Assembly: GCA_029210745.1 (NCBI GenBank)
Contig: JARGFI010000005.1
Span: 1-64,000 of the forward strand
Direction: 5' to 3'
DNA from: Desulfuromonadales bacterium
GTDB taxonomy: Bacteria > Desulfobacterota > Desulfuromonadia > Desulfuromonadales > JAHYIW01
DNA: 64,000 nt
Part shown: positions 1 through 9,540 of the stretch, in pieces
How positions within the stretch are numbered: the stretch's first letter is position 1
Layout of the letters: each line of letters starts with the position of its first letter
Notes under the pieces: model-generated
Told to the model about the DNA's origin: nothing
What the model saw: the letters and a program-made list of their open reading frames with translations, nothing else
Database searches by the model: none
Translations under genes and position numbers: made by a program

Positions 1-1
1 A

Positions 2-112
2 CGCGATCTGTGGCTGTTTGACCAGAAAAAAGATGAAGTCGGCAAGGTAGCGGGGGTTGTGGGTTGGGACGAATTTATCCTGTATCTTGACCTCCCCGGT
101 GGAATACGGTAG
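2..112 (+). CDS. C-terminal end of an unidentified protein (truncated by window start)
   Basis: Open frame 2 reads RDLWLFDQKKDEVGKVAGVVGWDEFILYLDLPGGIR* to TAG at 110-112, just upstream of the next CDS. Confidence 0.5.
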   Translation, partial: RDLWLFDQKKDEVGKVAGVVGWDEFILYLDLPGGIR

Positions 113-145
113 CTTCACCGGACACACACAGGAGCATGTTGGACA

Positions 146-1879
146 ATGTCGCACTATACAGAAGCAAAACGGCGCAAGCGCCTGGCTGGTGAACAGGGCG
201 CGGTGCTCAAACCGTGGGGAACCAGGGTGACGGTTGCACTGCTCTACCCGAACACTTATGCCCAGGCGATGTGCAACCTCGGTTTTTTGACCATCTATCA
301 TTTACTCAACAGTCGTGACGATATCTTGTGTGAACGTTTTTTTCTCCCCGATAAAGAGGAGCTGTCCGCGTTCGGCCAAGGCGCTGCGCCGCTGGTCTCC
401 CTCGAATCGGGGCGTGCGTTGCGCGATTTTGATCTGGTTGCCATCTCGATTTCGTTTGAAAATGATTATCTGCACCTGCCGACCCTCTTTGAGCTGGGAC
501 GGTTACCTCTTTTTGCGCTCGATCGCGATGCACACGCGCCGCTGGTGCTGTGCGGCGGGGTCTGCTCCTTCATCAATCCGGAACCTCTCGCCGAGATCAT
601 GGATCTGTTCGTTGTCGGTGAAGGGGAGCCGGTTCTGCCTGTGCTGCTCGATCTGTTGACCGGCGCAACCGCCTCGCGCACCGAACTGCTCAAGGCTTGC
701 GCAAGGATCCCCGGTGTCTACGTCCCGTCCCTTTACGCCGCGCGCTATCATGACGATGGCACCTTTGCCGGACACCGCGCCGCCGCGGGAGCTCCGGCGC
801 GGATCGTCCGCCAATGGCTGCCTGACCTTGATCGCTCGGCAAGCCGTTCTTTTGTACACAGTGCCGAAAGTGAATTTGGCGACATGTCGCTGGTTGAGAT
901 TTCGCGCGGTTGCAGCCGTGGCTGTCGCTTCTGCGCCGCAGGGTTTGTCTATCTCCCCCCGCGTGAACGCAGTCTTGCCGTGCTGGTTGATCAGGTGGCC
1001 GCTGGTCTGTGCCAACGCAATAAAATCGGATTGATCAGCCCGTCGGTCTCCGATCATGCGGCCCTTGCTCCTTTGCAACAGGAAATCCTTGCTCGCGGCG
1101 GAGAATTTTCGATGTCGAGTCTGCGCATCGATTCGATTGATGCCGGGCATGTGGTGGCGTTGCTCGCGGCGGGGCATCGCAGTGTGGCCCTCGCCCCGGA
1201 GGCCGCGAGTCAGCGGCTGCGCAACCTGATCAACAAAAGCCTCGACGAGACGCAGATCCTTGACGCCGTCAAGACTCTGGCCGCAGGGGGGATGCTGAAT
1301 CTCAAACTCTATTTTCTGCTCGGGCTGCCGACGGAGACCGATGCGGATATCGACGCCCTGCTGGCGCTGACGGAAAAGATCCGCTCGATATGGCTGGAGG
1401 CCGGGCGGAGTCGGGGACGACTCGGTAAGATCATCTTGTCAGTAAACCCGTTTATCCCTAAACCGTTCACCCCGTTACAATGGGCAGCGATGGAGGGGAA
1501 GTCCTCACTGGAGCGTAAATTCAAGCGGTTGCGCACGGCGCTGGCAAAAGTGCCGAACACCGAGATACATTTTGAATCACTCAAAGCCGCTCGTTTGCAG
1601 GCGCTGCTGGCAAGAGCCGATCGGCGGGTCGGTCGCGCCTTGCCGCTTCTGGCAGCGGGGGCGAATTTGGATGCGGCCTGTCGTGATACAGGAATCAGCC
1701 CCGATTTTTTCATTGAACGCCAGCGCGAAGATCAGGAAGCCTTTCCGTGGGAAATTATTGACAACGGCACCCGGCGCAGCTACTTGCGGGCGGAATACCG
1801 CGGGGCATTGGCGGGACAGTTGACTGCCCCATGTCATCCGGCCTGCCGACGTTGTGGCGTGTGTGGTGGCGGTGCGTGA
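146..1879 (+). CDS. B12-binding-type radical SAM protein
   Basis: 577 aa ORF; radical SAM motif SRGCSRGCRFCAAGF (CxxxCxxC-type), EPLAEIMDLFVVGEGE motif; AGGAG upstream. Confidence 0.9.
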   Translation: MSHYTEAKRRKRLAGEQGAVLKPWGTRVTVALLYPNTYAQAMCNLGFLTIYHLLNSRDDILCERFFLPDKEELSAFGQGAAPLVSLESGRALRDFDLVAISISFENDYLHLPTLFELGRLPLFALDRDAHAPLVLCGGVCSFINPEPLAEIMDLFVVGEGEPVLPVLLDLLTGATASRTELLKACARIPGVYVPSLYAARYHDDGTFAGHRAAAGAPARIVRQWLPDLDRSASRSFVHSAESEFGDMSLVEISRGCSRGCRFCAAGFVYLPPRERSLAVLVDQVAAGLCQRNKIGLISPSVSDHAALAPLQQEILARGGEFSMSSLRIDSIDAGHVVALLAAGHRSVALAPEAASQRLRNLINKSLDETQILDAVKTLAAGGMLNLKLYFLLGLPTETDADIDALLALTEKIRSIWLEAGRSRGRLGKIILSVNPFIPKPFTPLQWAAMEGKSSLERKFKRLRTALAKVPNTEIHFESLKAARLQALLARADRRVGRALPLLAAGANLDAACRDTGISPDFFIERQREDQEAFPWEIIDNGTRRSYLRAEYRGALAGQLTAPCHPACRRCGVCGGGA

Positions 1880-2132
1880 TGCTCCGCGTCATCTCTGGGT
1901 TTTGACCGGAAAGTTCAGTGATACGGCGGATAAAAATTAGTGGCTATGTATAATGCTTGCTAATAAAATTCTTTGAGATGTTGCTATTTTGCTCTATGTT
2001 GCTGATTTTAAAGAGAATGTCTGTGAAGTAGTGTTGTGGTGAGATGGCCCCGCAGCTGTGGGGCTGCTGCGCGCATGATTATTGCAAGTTCGGGTATCAT
2101 TCTATGATACTCATCACTGTTGCGAGGTCCGC

Positions 2133-2885
2133 GTGAAAAAGCCTTTAATCGCCGTGTGTTATCGTGGGCAGAAACTGGTCAAGCTGGCGAATATCCTCCA
2201 GCAAATGGGGTATCGGACGGAGTGCCGTCCAGACCCTGTCGATTTGTCGATGCTGGCCGGCAAGCGGATCCCCGATCTGCTGATTTTTGATCAGGAATCG
2301 TATGCCGCACTTGCCGACCAGTTAAGCCAGCGGGGGGTGCAGATGCCGGTAATCGTCGCCGGTACCCCGGACACCATCCCGGCGAAGTACAACCCGCACG
2401 ATTATCTGTCGCAGCCGGACGATGTTGACTCAATCCATGATCTGCTCACCCGTCATCTGGCCAGCTTTTCCCGCCAGCACCTGCGGATCGCTGTGCGCCT
2501 GCCGGGAATCTATTCCCTCGACGGTCAGGACGAGCTGTGCGATATCCACAGTCTGGGCACGGGTGGAGTCTTTCTGCAAACCCAGAGCCTGCGCCTCGGC
2601 AGGGACCATCAGCTGCAACTGGTGATTCCGCTGCTGGGGATGAAACGCGAACTGGAAATCACCGGCCAGGTGATTTATCAGGTCTTGCCGAGTGCGGAGA
2701 ATAATTACAACCAGGGCATCGGCATTCAGTTTACCGACGCCTGCCCCGCAGACATCAAGATGCTCCGCGACTACATCTATTTTGCCCTGCTCAACGGGCA
2801 TCACGGGATCGCCGAGGTGCACTCTTTTGATGAGCAGTTGAAGCCGAAAATGCCGACGATGGGCATGGCGCTGCGTTTCAGCTGA
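2133..2885 (+). CDS. PilZ domain protein
   Basis: RIAVR (RxxxR) and DIHSLGTGG (D/NxSxxG) PilZ motifs; GTG start at 2133 with GAGG upstream preferred over the 2082 ORF start. Confidence 0.75.
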   Translation: MKKPLIAVCYRGQKLVKLANILQQMGYRTECRPDPVDLSMLAGKRIPDLLIFDQESYAALADQLSQRGVQMPVIVAGTPDTIPAKYNPHDYLSQPDDVDSIHDLLTRHLASFSRQHLRIAVRLPGIYSLDGQDELCDIHSLGTGGVFLQTQSLRLGRDHQLQLVIPLLGMKRELEITGQVIYQVLPSAENNYNQGIGIQFTDACPADIKMLRDYIYFALLNGHHGIAEVHSFDEQLKPKMPTMGMALRFS

Positions 2886-2910
2886 AGATCCAACTCATTG
2901 CTGCCATTTT

Positions 2911-2954
2911 TACACGACAAGGCCCCTGGAATTCCGGGGGCCTTGTCGTGTTTG
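2911..2954 (+). terminator. Rho-independent terminator / bidirectional hairpin
   Basis: acacgacaaggcccctggaattccgggggccttgtcgtgt long inverted repeat after the PilZ gene. Confidence 0.8.
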
Positions 2955-3112
2955 GCGGCGATCCGGGTGTGCGCTGCAAGCAGCAGTTTACGCTGGACTA
3001 GAGAGGGGTGAACTGCTATTAATATCGTGGTTTTGGAGGGATATCGCGGTTGTTTATCCCGTTCGTCATTTATTTTATCAGCGGAACCGCACAGGATGGG
3101 AGGTCATCGATA

Positions 3113-4093
3113 ATGAGCGAGATGGTGCATTTTACGGAACTGGGTCTGGCCAACACCAGACAGATGTTTGCTCAGGCGTTTGCCGGCGGTTATGCGATTC
3201 CGGCCTATAACTTCAACAATCTCGAACAATTGCAGGCGATCATCACCGCCTGTGCCGAAACCGGGTCGCCGGTCATCATTCAGGTCAGCAAGGGGGCGCG
3301 GGAATATGCCAATGCCACCATGTTGCGCTACATGGCGCTCGGGGCGGTGAAGATGGCGCGGGAGATGGGTTCCACCATCCCGGTCTGTCTGCATCTTGAT
3401 CACGGCGATTCGTTCGAAATCTGCAAGTCGTGCGTCGATAACGGCTTTTCCTCGGTGATGATCGATGGTTCGCATCTCCCCTACGACGAAAACGTGGCCC
3501 TGACCAGAAAAGTCGTCGAATATGCGCATCAGTTTGACGTCACCGTCGAAGGGGAACTCGGCGTGCTCGCTGGTATTGAAGATGAGGTACAGGCCGCGGC
3601 TTCGACCTACACCAAGCCCGAAGAGGTTGAGGACTTCGTCAAAAAGACCGGCGTCGATTCGCTGGCAATCTCCATCGGCACCAGTCACGGTGCCTACAAG
3701 TTCAAGCTCAAGCCGGGGGAGTCGGTGCCGCCGCTGCGTTTCGATATCCTCGAAGAAGTCGAAAAACGCATCCCCGGTTTTCCGATTGTGCTCCACGGGG
3801 CATCAAGCGTGGTGCAGGACTACGTCACACTGATCAACCAGTACGGCGGCAAGATGGACGGCGCGGTCGGGGTGCCCGAAGAGCAGCTGCGCAAGGCGGC
3901 CAAGAGCGCCGTCTGCAAGATCAATATCGATTCCGACGGCCGCCTGGTAGTCACCGCCAAAGTCCGCGAATATCTCGCTAACCATCCCGGCGAATTTGAC
4001 CCGCGCAAATACCTTGGTGCCGCCCGTAAGGAACTGACCGAGCTGCTCAAGCACAAGAATGAAACGGTTCTCGGGAGTGCCGGTAAAGCCTGA
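3113..4093 (+). CDS. fba: Class II fructose-bisphosphate aldolase
   Basis: PAYNFNNLEQLQAI, HLDHGDSFE, VMIDGSHLPYDEN, VLHGASS motifs; ATG 3113 preceded by GGGAGG. Confidence 0.93.
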   Translation: MSEMVHFTELGLANTRQMFAQAFAGGYAIPAYNFNNLEQLQAIITACAETGSPVIIQVSKGAREYANATMLRYMALGAVKMAREMGSTIPVCLHLDHGDSFEICKSCVDNGFSSVMIDGSHLPYDENVALTRKVVEYAHQFDVTVEGELGVLAGIEDEVQAAASTYTKPEEVEDFVKKTGVDSLAISIGTSHGAYKFKLKPGESVPPLRFDILEEVEKRIPGFPIVLHGASSVVQDYVTLINQYGGKMDGAVGVPEEQLRKAAKSAVCKINIDSDGRLVVTAKVREYLANHPGEFDPRKYLGAARKELTELLKHKNETVLGSAGKA

Positions 4094-4096
4094 TTG

Positions 4097-4117
4097 ATGG
4101 CTTAGCCATTCTTTTTT
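4097..4117 (+). terminator. Probable intrinsic terminator after fba
   Basis: atggc-tta-gccat followed by tcttttttg. Confidence 0.5.
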
Positions 4118-4223
4118 GCTATGCTATGTTTTTCTACATGAACCGCTTTGCTGACCTCTGGACGCGTGTTATATTCAGCAACTGTTCAGAATTATAAGCT
4201 TTTGCGATTCACTATATGCGGTT

Positions 4224-4294
4224 CTGACAACCTTTGCCCCAGCTTCCCGCCCCACGCGGACTTGAGCCCTGATAGCTGGTTGTCAGGGCTCTTT
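4224..4294 (+). promoter_or_regulatory. Candidate attenuator: terminator hairpin plus competing upstream strand before yacG-queD-queE
   Basis: gagccctga(4264-4272)/tcagggctc(4283-4291)+TTT; ctgacaacc (about 4225-4233) is complementary to ggttgtcag (4278-4286), overlapping the terminator 3' arm. Confidence 0.45.
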
Positions 4295-4311
4295 GATTGA
4301 ATTGGAGAGAA

Positions 4312-4533
4312 ATGAGCACACAACTCACCGTTAACTGTCCGATCTGTTGTAAAAAGGTCCGCTGGGAGGATAATCGTCATCGTCCGTTTTGTTCCGAACG
4401 CTGTCGTCTGATCGATCTTGGCCAATGGGCGGATGAGGGGTATCGTATCCCCGGACGCACGCCGATGGCTGATGAACTGGACAATCTGATCAAATTTCCC
4501 GGTGTTGATGACTCGGACCCCAAGGAGGAATGA
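4312..4533 (+). CDS. yacG: DNA gyrase inhibitor YacG-like zinc protein
   Basis: [12 protein letters not shown]...[25 protein letters not shown] signature. Confidence 0.9.
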   Translation: MSTQLTVNCPICCKKVRWEDNRHRPFCSERCRLIDLGQWADEGYRIPGRTPMADELDNLIKFPGVDDSDPKEE

Positions 4534-4536
4534 CGC

Positions 4537-4908
4537 ATGTATCGATTGAAAATTCAGACCCACTTTGCCTCGGCGCATAATCTGATTAATTATCAGGGGG
4601 AATGCGAAAATCTCCACGGGCACAACTGGAAGGTGGAAGTCACCGTTGCTGCGCGTGAACTTGATGTCGCGGGGCTGGGGATCGATTTCAGGATTCTCAA
4701 ACGTGAGAGCGCGGCGGTTGTAAAGCTGCTGGATCATAAATATCTCAATCAGATTCCGCCCTTTGATAAAATCAGCCCATCGTCGGAAAATATTGCGCGT
4801 TTTCTTTTTGAACAACTCGGTGATTGTCTGAACAGCGACAATGTAGCCGTCGAGTTGGTGAATGTTTGGGAATCTGACTATGCCTGTGCCAGCTACAGCC
4901 TCACCTGA
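4537..4908 (+). CDS. queD: 6-carboxytetrahydropterin synthase QueD
   Basis: FASAHNLINYQGECENLHGHNWKVEV; LDHKYLNQ; 123 aa. Confidence 0.92.
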   Translation: MYRLKIQTHFASAHNLINYQGECENLHGHNWKVEVTVAARELDVAGLGIDFRILKRESAAVVKLLDHKYLNQIPPFDKISPSSENIARFLFEQLGDCLNSDNVAVELVNVWESDYACASYSLT

Positions 4909-5635
4909 TATCCCGCTTATTGAAATATTTTCCTCGTTACAGGGGGAGGGCTTGCAGATCGGCTGCCGACAGGTTTTTATCCGCTTTCCCGGCTGCCAGC
5001 TCGACTGCGCCTATTGTGATACCAAATTTGAAGCGCGCGATATTTGCCGCATCGAAACCCTTCCCGGTAATGGCGTTTTTCGTCATGTGTCGAATCCCCT
5101 TTCTCTTTTCTCGGTCATCGATGTGATTGACGGCTGGCAGCTGCAACTGCCGCATCAAGCGATCAGTATTACCGGCGGTGAGCCGTTGCTTCATGCCGCG
5201 CAGCTGTCGGCCTGGTTGCCTGTTCTGCGGCAACGGCTGCCGATCGTGCTCGAAACAAATGGCTTGTTGACGCCACAACTGATAGAACTCCGGCCACATA
5301 TCGATTTTATCTCCACGGATATCAAGCTCCCCTCGGTTTCTGGTCAGGCCGATTTGTGGGGTCAGCACGAGGCTTTTTTGCGTGAGCTGCATCCCCTTGA
5401 AGGGCAGATCAAGGTGGTGGTGTCCGCACAGACCAATCCGGCGGAAATAAGCCGCGCCGCACAGCTGGCGGGAGCTTATGCCCCGCATCTACCGTTGATC
5501 CTGCAACCGGAAACCCGCGCCGGAGTGCCGTCAGTCTCCGGTGAGCGACTCCTTGAATGGCAGTGTCTGGCGAGTCGTTATCATGCTCAGGTCAGGGTTA
5601 TCCCGCAGATGCACCCCTTGCTCGGCTTGCTTTAG
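4880..5635 (+). CDS. queE: 7-carboxy-7-deazaguanine synthase QueE
   Basis: IFSSLQGEGLQIGCRQVFIRFPGCQLDCAYCDTKF, SITGGEPLLH; start inside queD 3' end (translational coupling). Confidence 0.92.
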   Translation: MPVPATASPDIPLIEIFSSLQGEGLQIGCRQVFIRFPGCQLDCAYCDTKFEARDICRIETLPGNGVFRHVSNPLSLFSVIDVIDGWQLQLPHQAISITGGEPLLHAAQLSAWLPVLRQRLPIVLETNGLLTPQLIELRPHIDFISTDIKLPSVSGQADLWGQHEAFLRELHPLEGQIKVVVSAQTNPAEISRAAQLAGAYAPHLPLILQPETRAGVPSVSGERLLEWQCLASRYHAQVRVIPQMHPLLGLL

Positions 5636-5682
5636 CGTGAAGTAGAAATCCACAGGTGTGTTTTCGCACCAAACCAAATATC

Positions 5683-5725
5683 TTGACAGCCTTTTGTTAA
5701 TTGCCTATATTGATAATCATTTTCA
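5683..5725 (+). promoter_or_regulatory. Sigma70-type promoter overlapped by a Fur box
   Basis: TTGACA (5683-5688), 17 bp, TATATT (5706-5711); TGATAATCATTTTCA (5711-5725) is 14/15 to TGATAATnATTATCA. Confidence 0.75.
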
Positions 5726-5737
5726 TGTGGAGGCGAT

Positions 5738-6166
5738 ATGGAAGAGGGTTTTGAAAAGTTTCGGCAGTACCTCTGTGAAAAAGGTTTGAAATCGACCCGG
5801 CAGCGCAAAATTATTCTTAAAGCGTTTCTGAAATCAACTTCCCACTTGTCGACCGAAGATCTTTATCTCAGTCTACGTAAAAAATACCCAGGGATCGGTT
5901 ATGCGACCGTTTACCGGACGCTCAAGTTGTTTGCCGAATGTGGCATTGCTGAAGAGCAGAATTTTGGTGACGGCCAGACCCGTTTTGAGCCTTCTCATCA
6001 GGAAAATCATCACGATCATCTTGTGTGTACCGCTTGTCACTCCATTATCGAGTTTGAGAATCCGCAAATTGAAAAACTGCAGGAAGAGGTCGCGGCCAAT
6101 CACGGCTTTACAACGACTCATCACCGCCTTGAACTCTATGGGTTGTGTCATAAATGTTCATCCTGA
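5738..6166 (+). CDS. fur: Fur family transcriptional regulator
   Basis: KSTRQRKIILKAF, ATVYRTLKLFAECGIA, HHDHLVCTACHSIIEF motifs. Confidence 0.9.
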   Translation: MEEGFEKFRQYLCEKGLKSTRQRKIILKAFLKSTSHLSTEDLYLSLRKKYPGIGYATVYRTLKLFAECGIAEEQNFGDGQTRFEPSHQENHHDHLVCTACHSIIEFENPQIEKLQEEVAANHGFTTTHHRLELYGLCHKCSS

Positions 6167-6218
6167 CACCTGTTTGTTTTTGATTTGAATATGATGTTCA
6201 TTTTTACAAGGAATAATG

Positions 6219-8189
6219 ATGTCTGATCAACGCGTGGGCGACAATTCCGGGGGGTTGCCTCAAATACTTCTGGTCGGTAATCCGAATGTGGGCAAGAGCG
6301 TCCTCTTTAACGCCCTGACGGGGACGTACACGACCGTTTCCAATTATCCCGGGACCTCCGTTGAGGTTTCGCGAGGTACCTGCGAGATTGACGGGCGGCG
6401 TTTTGAAGTTCTTGATACGCCCGGTATGTACGCACTCATGCCGATCACTGAAGAGGAGCGTGTGGCCCGCGAAATTTTGCTGGACGAAACAGCGCATCTC
6501 GTTTTGCATGTTGTTGACGCCCGCAATTTGGAGCGGATGCTGCCGATGACATTGCAGTTGGTTGAGGCGGGACTGCCGGTCGCGCTGGTCGTCAATATTC
6601 TTGACGAGGCGGAACGCATCGGCATGCAGATTAATCTCGAATTGCTGCAGGAAAAACTTGGCATTCCGGTGATCGGTACGGCGATTGCGCGTAAACGTGG
6701 TGTGAAGGAATTGCGCAGTGTCATCGCCGATTATGTGGATAAGCGCACGGCCTGCTTCGGTTACGCTGCCGACCTGGAACGGGATATCGAGAAGGTTGTT
6801 GCCACGCTGGAGGGTGAATATCGCATCAAGCCACGCGCCGTTGCGTTATTGTTGCTGCAAAAAGATGAAGATCTGTTGCGCATCGTCCAGGAGTCCGAAG
6901 GGGATCGTTTTGGTCACATTATGGCGACGCTTAACGAAGTAACTTTTGCGCGGCGCAGTGATCTGCACCTGCGCATTAATCTGGAACGCAAACGGGTCTG
7001 TCGCGGATTGTTGCAGGGGGTCATTAGCGAGGAGCAGGGGCGACGCCCGCCGTTTGCTGAGCGTCTTTCGGCCTGGACCATGAATCCGGTGAGCGGGGGG
7101 GCGCTGCTGCTGATCGTTCTCTATTTTGGTTTTTACAAATTCGTTGGCGGTTTTGGTGCCGGAACGGTGGTCGATTTTCTTGAAGGGACGATTTTTGAAG
7201 GGCACCTGAACCCCTGGATGATTTCACACGCTGATCAATATATCCCCTGGTACTGGCTGCATGAACTGCTGGTCGGAGAATACGGCATTCTGACGTTGGC
7301 GATTCGCTACGCTGTTGCGCTGGTGATGCCGATCGTCGGGGCTTTCTTTATTGCTTTTTCCATCATTGAGGATACGGGCTATTTTCCGCGACTGGCGATG
7401 CTGGTTGATCGGATTTTTAAACGTATCGGGCTCAATGGTCGGGCGGTGATCCCGTTGGTCCTCGGTTTCGGTTGCGACACCATGGCGACGATGGTAACGC
7501 GTACCCTGGAAACGGTGCGTGAGCGGATTCTCGCCACCGTTCTGCTGGCGCTGGCAATCCCGTGCAGTGCTCAACTCGGCGTTATCCTTGGTCTGCTCGC
7601 CGAAGTGCCGGGGGCTTTACTCATTTGGTCATCTGTGCTGATGGGTGTTTTTATGCTTGTTGGCTTGTTGGCTGCCAGGCTGGTGCCAGGTGAACGTCCG
7701 ATGTTTTACATGGAAATTCCGCCGTTACGTCTGCCGCAACCGCGCAATGTACTGGTCAAAACCCTGACGCGGATGCAATGGTATTTTTTCGAGATATTCC
7801 CTCTTTTCGTGATTGCATCCGTCCTGCTCTGGGCGGGTAAAATGACCGGTGGCCTCGATTATCTGGTGCGTGGCATGAACCCGGTGATGCGCCTGCTCGG
7901 GTTGCCGCCTGAAGCGTCCGCGGCGTTTATTTTCGGTTTTTTTCGCCGCGATTTTGGTGCCGCCGGGCTTTATGATTTACAGAGTAATGGATTATTGACA
8001 GCAGTGCAGCTGACCGTCGCAGCGGTTACTCTGACCCTCTTTGTCCCCTGTGTTGCCCAGTTTCTGGTCATGCGCAAGGAGCGGGGCTGGCGGGTATCGC
8101 TGGGGATTTTTACCGTCGTCACCGCACTTGCATTTTCGGTCGGCTTCATCCTCAACCGGTTGCTCTTGACTTCGGGAGTGTTAAGTTGA
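6219..8189 (+). CDS. feoB: Ferrous iron transport protein B
   Basis: GNPNVGKSVLFNALTG, SNYPGTSVEVSRG, DTPGMYAL G motifs; GFGCDTMATMVTRTLE; FFRRDFGAAGLYDL. Confidence 0.95.
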   Translation: MSDQRVGDNSGGLPQILLVGNPNVGKSVLFNALTGTYTTVSNYPGTSVEVSRGTCEIDGRRFEVLDTPGMYALMPITEEERVAREILLDETAHLVLHVVDARNLERMLPMTLQLVEAGLPVALVVNILDEAERIGMQINLELLQEKLGIPVIGTAIARKRGVKELRSVIADYVDKRTACFGYAADLERDIEKVVATLEGEYRIKPRAVALLLLQKDEDLLRIVQESEGDRFGHIMATLNEVTFARRSDLHLRINLERKRVCRGLLQGVISEEQGRRPPFAERLSAWTMNPVSGGALLLIVLYFGFYKFVGGFGAGTVVDFLEGTIFEGHLNPWMISHADQYIPWYWLHELLVGEYGILTLAIRYAVALVMPIVGAFFIAFSIIEDTGYFPRLAMLVDRIFKRIGLNGRAVIPLVLGFGCDTMATMVTRTLETVRERILATVLLALAIPCSAQLGVILGLLAEVPGALLIWSSVLMGVFMLVGLLAARLVPGERPMFYMEIPPLRLPQPRNVLVKTLTRMQWYFFEIFPLFVIASVLLWAGKMTGGLDYLVRGMNPVMRLLGLPPEASAAFIFGFFRRDFGAAGLYDLQSNGLLTAVQLTVAAVTLTLFVPCVAQFLVMRKERGWRVSLGIFTVVTALAFSVGFILNRLLLTSGVLS

Positions 8190-8371
8190 TGCAATGCGGC
8201 TTTTGCGCACGAGAATTACCTGAAAAATTACCAGAGACCGCTTGTGGCGCCTGTCCCGGCGGATGTCGCAAGATTCATTGTCCCTGGTGTGGTTACGCCA
8301 ATCCGGCCCCTCCCAAACTGCTGAAAAAAATACTGAATAAAAATATTGACAGTGAGGAGAATACTCAATGA
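8189..8371 (+). CDS. Small Cys-rich protein of the feo operon
   Basis: MQCGFCARELPE...CGACPGGCRKIHCPWCGYANP; start overlaps feoB stop (TGATG), end overlaps next ATG. Confidence 0.7.
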   Translation: MQCGFCARELPEKLPETACGACPGGCRKIHCPWCGYANPAPPKLLKKILNKNIDSEENTQ

Positions 8372-9015
8372 GACTGCCAGAAAATGCGGAAGAAATTCTG
8401 GAAGCGTTGTGGATTGCAACCGTTGAAAAAGGCGACAATGCCGCCCCTTTTGATGTGTTGAAAACATCAGCGGATGATGCTGCCCTGGCTGAACTGGTGC
8501 GCCTGTCCTATGTTGAGATTAAGGGGGAACGGGTCTATCTGCGCCAGGAAGGTCGTCATGAAGCGATGATGACTGTGCGTCGCCATCGTCTGGCAGAGCG
8601 CCTGATGATGGACATCCTTGACATCAAGGGCCGTCAGGGGGATGAAAAGGCGTGTGAGTTTGAGCACTTGCTGCATCAAGGCGTCGATACTAAAATATGC
8701 ACACTGCTGAATCACCCTGAAACCTGCCCCCATGGCCGTCCGATTCCACCGGGTGAATGTTGTGAGCGGGCGCGTCATTCCGGCGAAGTCGGGGTGGTTG
8801 CCCTTACTGAGTTGAAAGCCGGTGAATGCGGCGAAATTGCCTATTTCTCAACCACGGATATGAAAAAGATGCAGAAGCTGATGAGTATGGGTGTGTTACC
8901 CGGATGTGAGCTGTTGCTGACCCGCAGCTATCCGTCCTTTATTTTCAAGGTCGGACATTCGGAATTTGCCGTTGATGATGAACTGGCACGTGAAATTTTT
9001 ATTCGCAAGTCATGA
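8368..9015 (+). CDS. DtxR-like metal-dependent regulator fused to a FeoA domain
   Basis: N-terminal winged-helix/dimerisation (RRHRLAERLMMDIL, CPHGRPIPPGECC) and C-terminal FeoA domain (LTELKAGECGEIAYFST...KLMSMGVLPGCELLLTRSYPSFIFKVGHSEFAVDDELAREIFI). Confidence 0.85.
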   Translation: MRLPENAEEILEALWIATVEKGDNAAPFDVLKTSADDAALAELVRLSYVEIKGERVYLRQEGRHEAMMTVRRHRLAERLMMDILDIKGRQGDEKACEFEHLLHQGVDTKICTLLNHPETCPHGRPIPPGECCERARHSGEVGVVALTELKAGECGEIAYFSTTDMKKMQKLMSMGVLPGCELLLTRSYPSFIFKVGHSEFAVDDELAREIFIRKS

Positions 9016-9527
9016 CCCGGCGCACCATTATCTTTGATCTGGAAACGACCGGGTTGTCCCCCCGACAGGGACATCGTGTGATTGAAGTCGGCGCGGTCGC
9101 TCTGCACGGAGGGGAGGTCGTTGAGGAGTTTCACTCTTTAATTAATGCCGGGTGTCCGATCCCCTGGCAGGCGCAACAGGTGCATGGTATCAGCGATGCG
9201 ATGTTGATCGACGCGCCTCAGCCGCTAGAGGTCTTTGCTGATTTTCATAATTTTATCGGTTCCGCGCCAATCGTCGCTCATAATGCGGCTTTTGATATAA
9301 GTTTTTTAACCGCCGAATTTTCGCGCCTTGGCCGCGTGCTCTCAAATTCTGTCCATTGTACACTCAAACTCGGCCGGGAAAAGCTGCCGACCCTCCCTAA
9401 CCATCGTCTCGAAACAATCTTTTATCACCTTGGGGGAAGAATGCCCGCCGGGAATCAACGCCACCGGGCACTGGATGATGCACGTATCACCGCGTTCGTT
9501 TGGCGTGAACTGAACGAAATACCCTGA
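9012..9527 (+). CDS. DEDDh 3'-5' exonuclease (DNA polymerase III epsilon-like)
   Basis: TIIFDLETTGLSPRQGHRVIEVGAV; VAHNAAFDISFL; HRALDDARIT Exo I-III motifs. Confidence 0.88.
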   Translation: MTRRTIIFDLETTGLSPRQGHRVIEVGAVALHGGEVVEEFHSLINAGCPIPWQAQQVHGISDAMLIDAPQPLEVFADFHNFIGSAPIVAHNAAFDISFLTAEFSRLGRVLSNSVHCTLKLGREKLPTLPNHRLETIFYHLGGRMPAGNQRHRALDDARITAFVWRELNEIP

Positions 9528-9540
9528 TTATTCGAGTTCG

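Noticed and set aside
503-1177. Minus-strand ORF of 224 aa inside the radical SAM gene
   Set aside because: Shadow ORF in a GC-rich gene; low-complexity composition and no recognisable domain. The same applies to other antisense ORFs such as 3104-3796, 12465-13142, 38602-39333 and 50859-51797.
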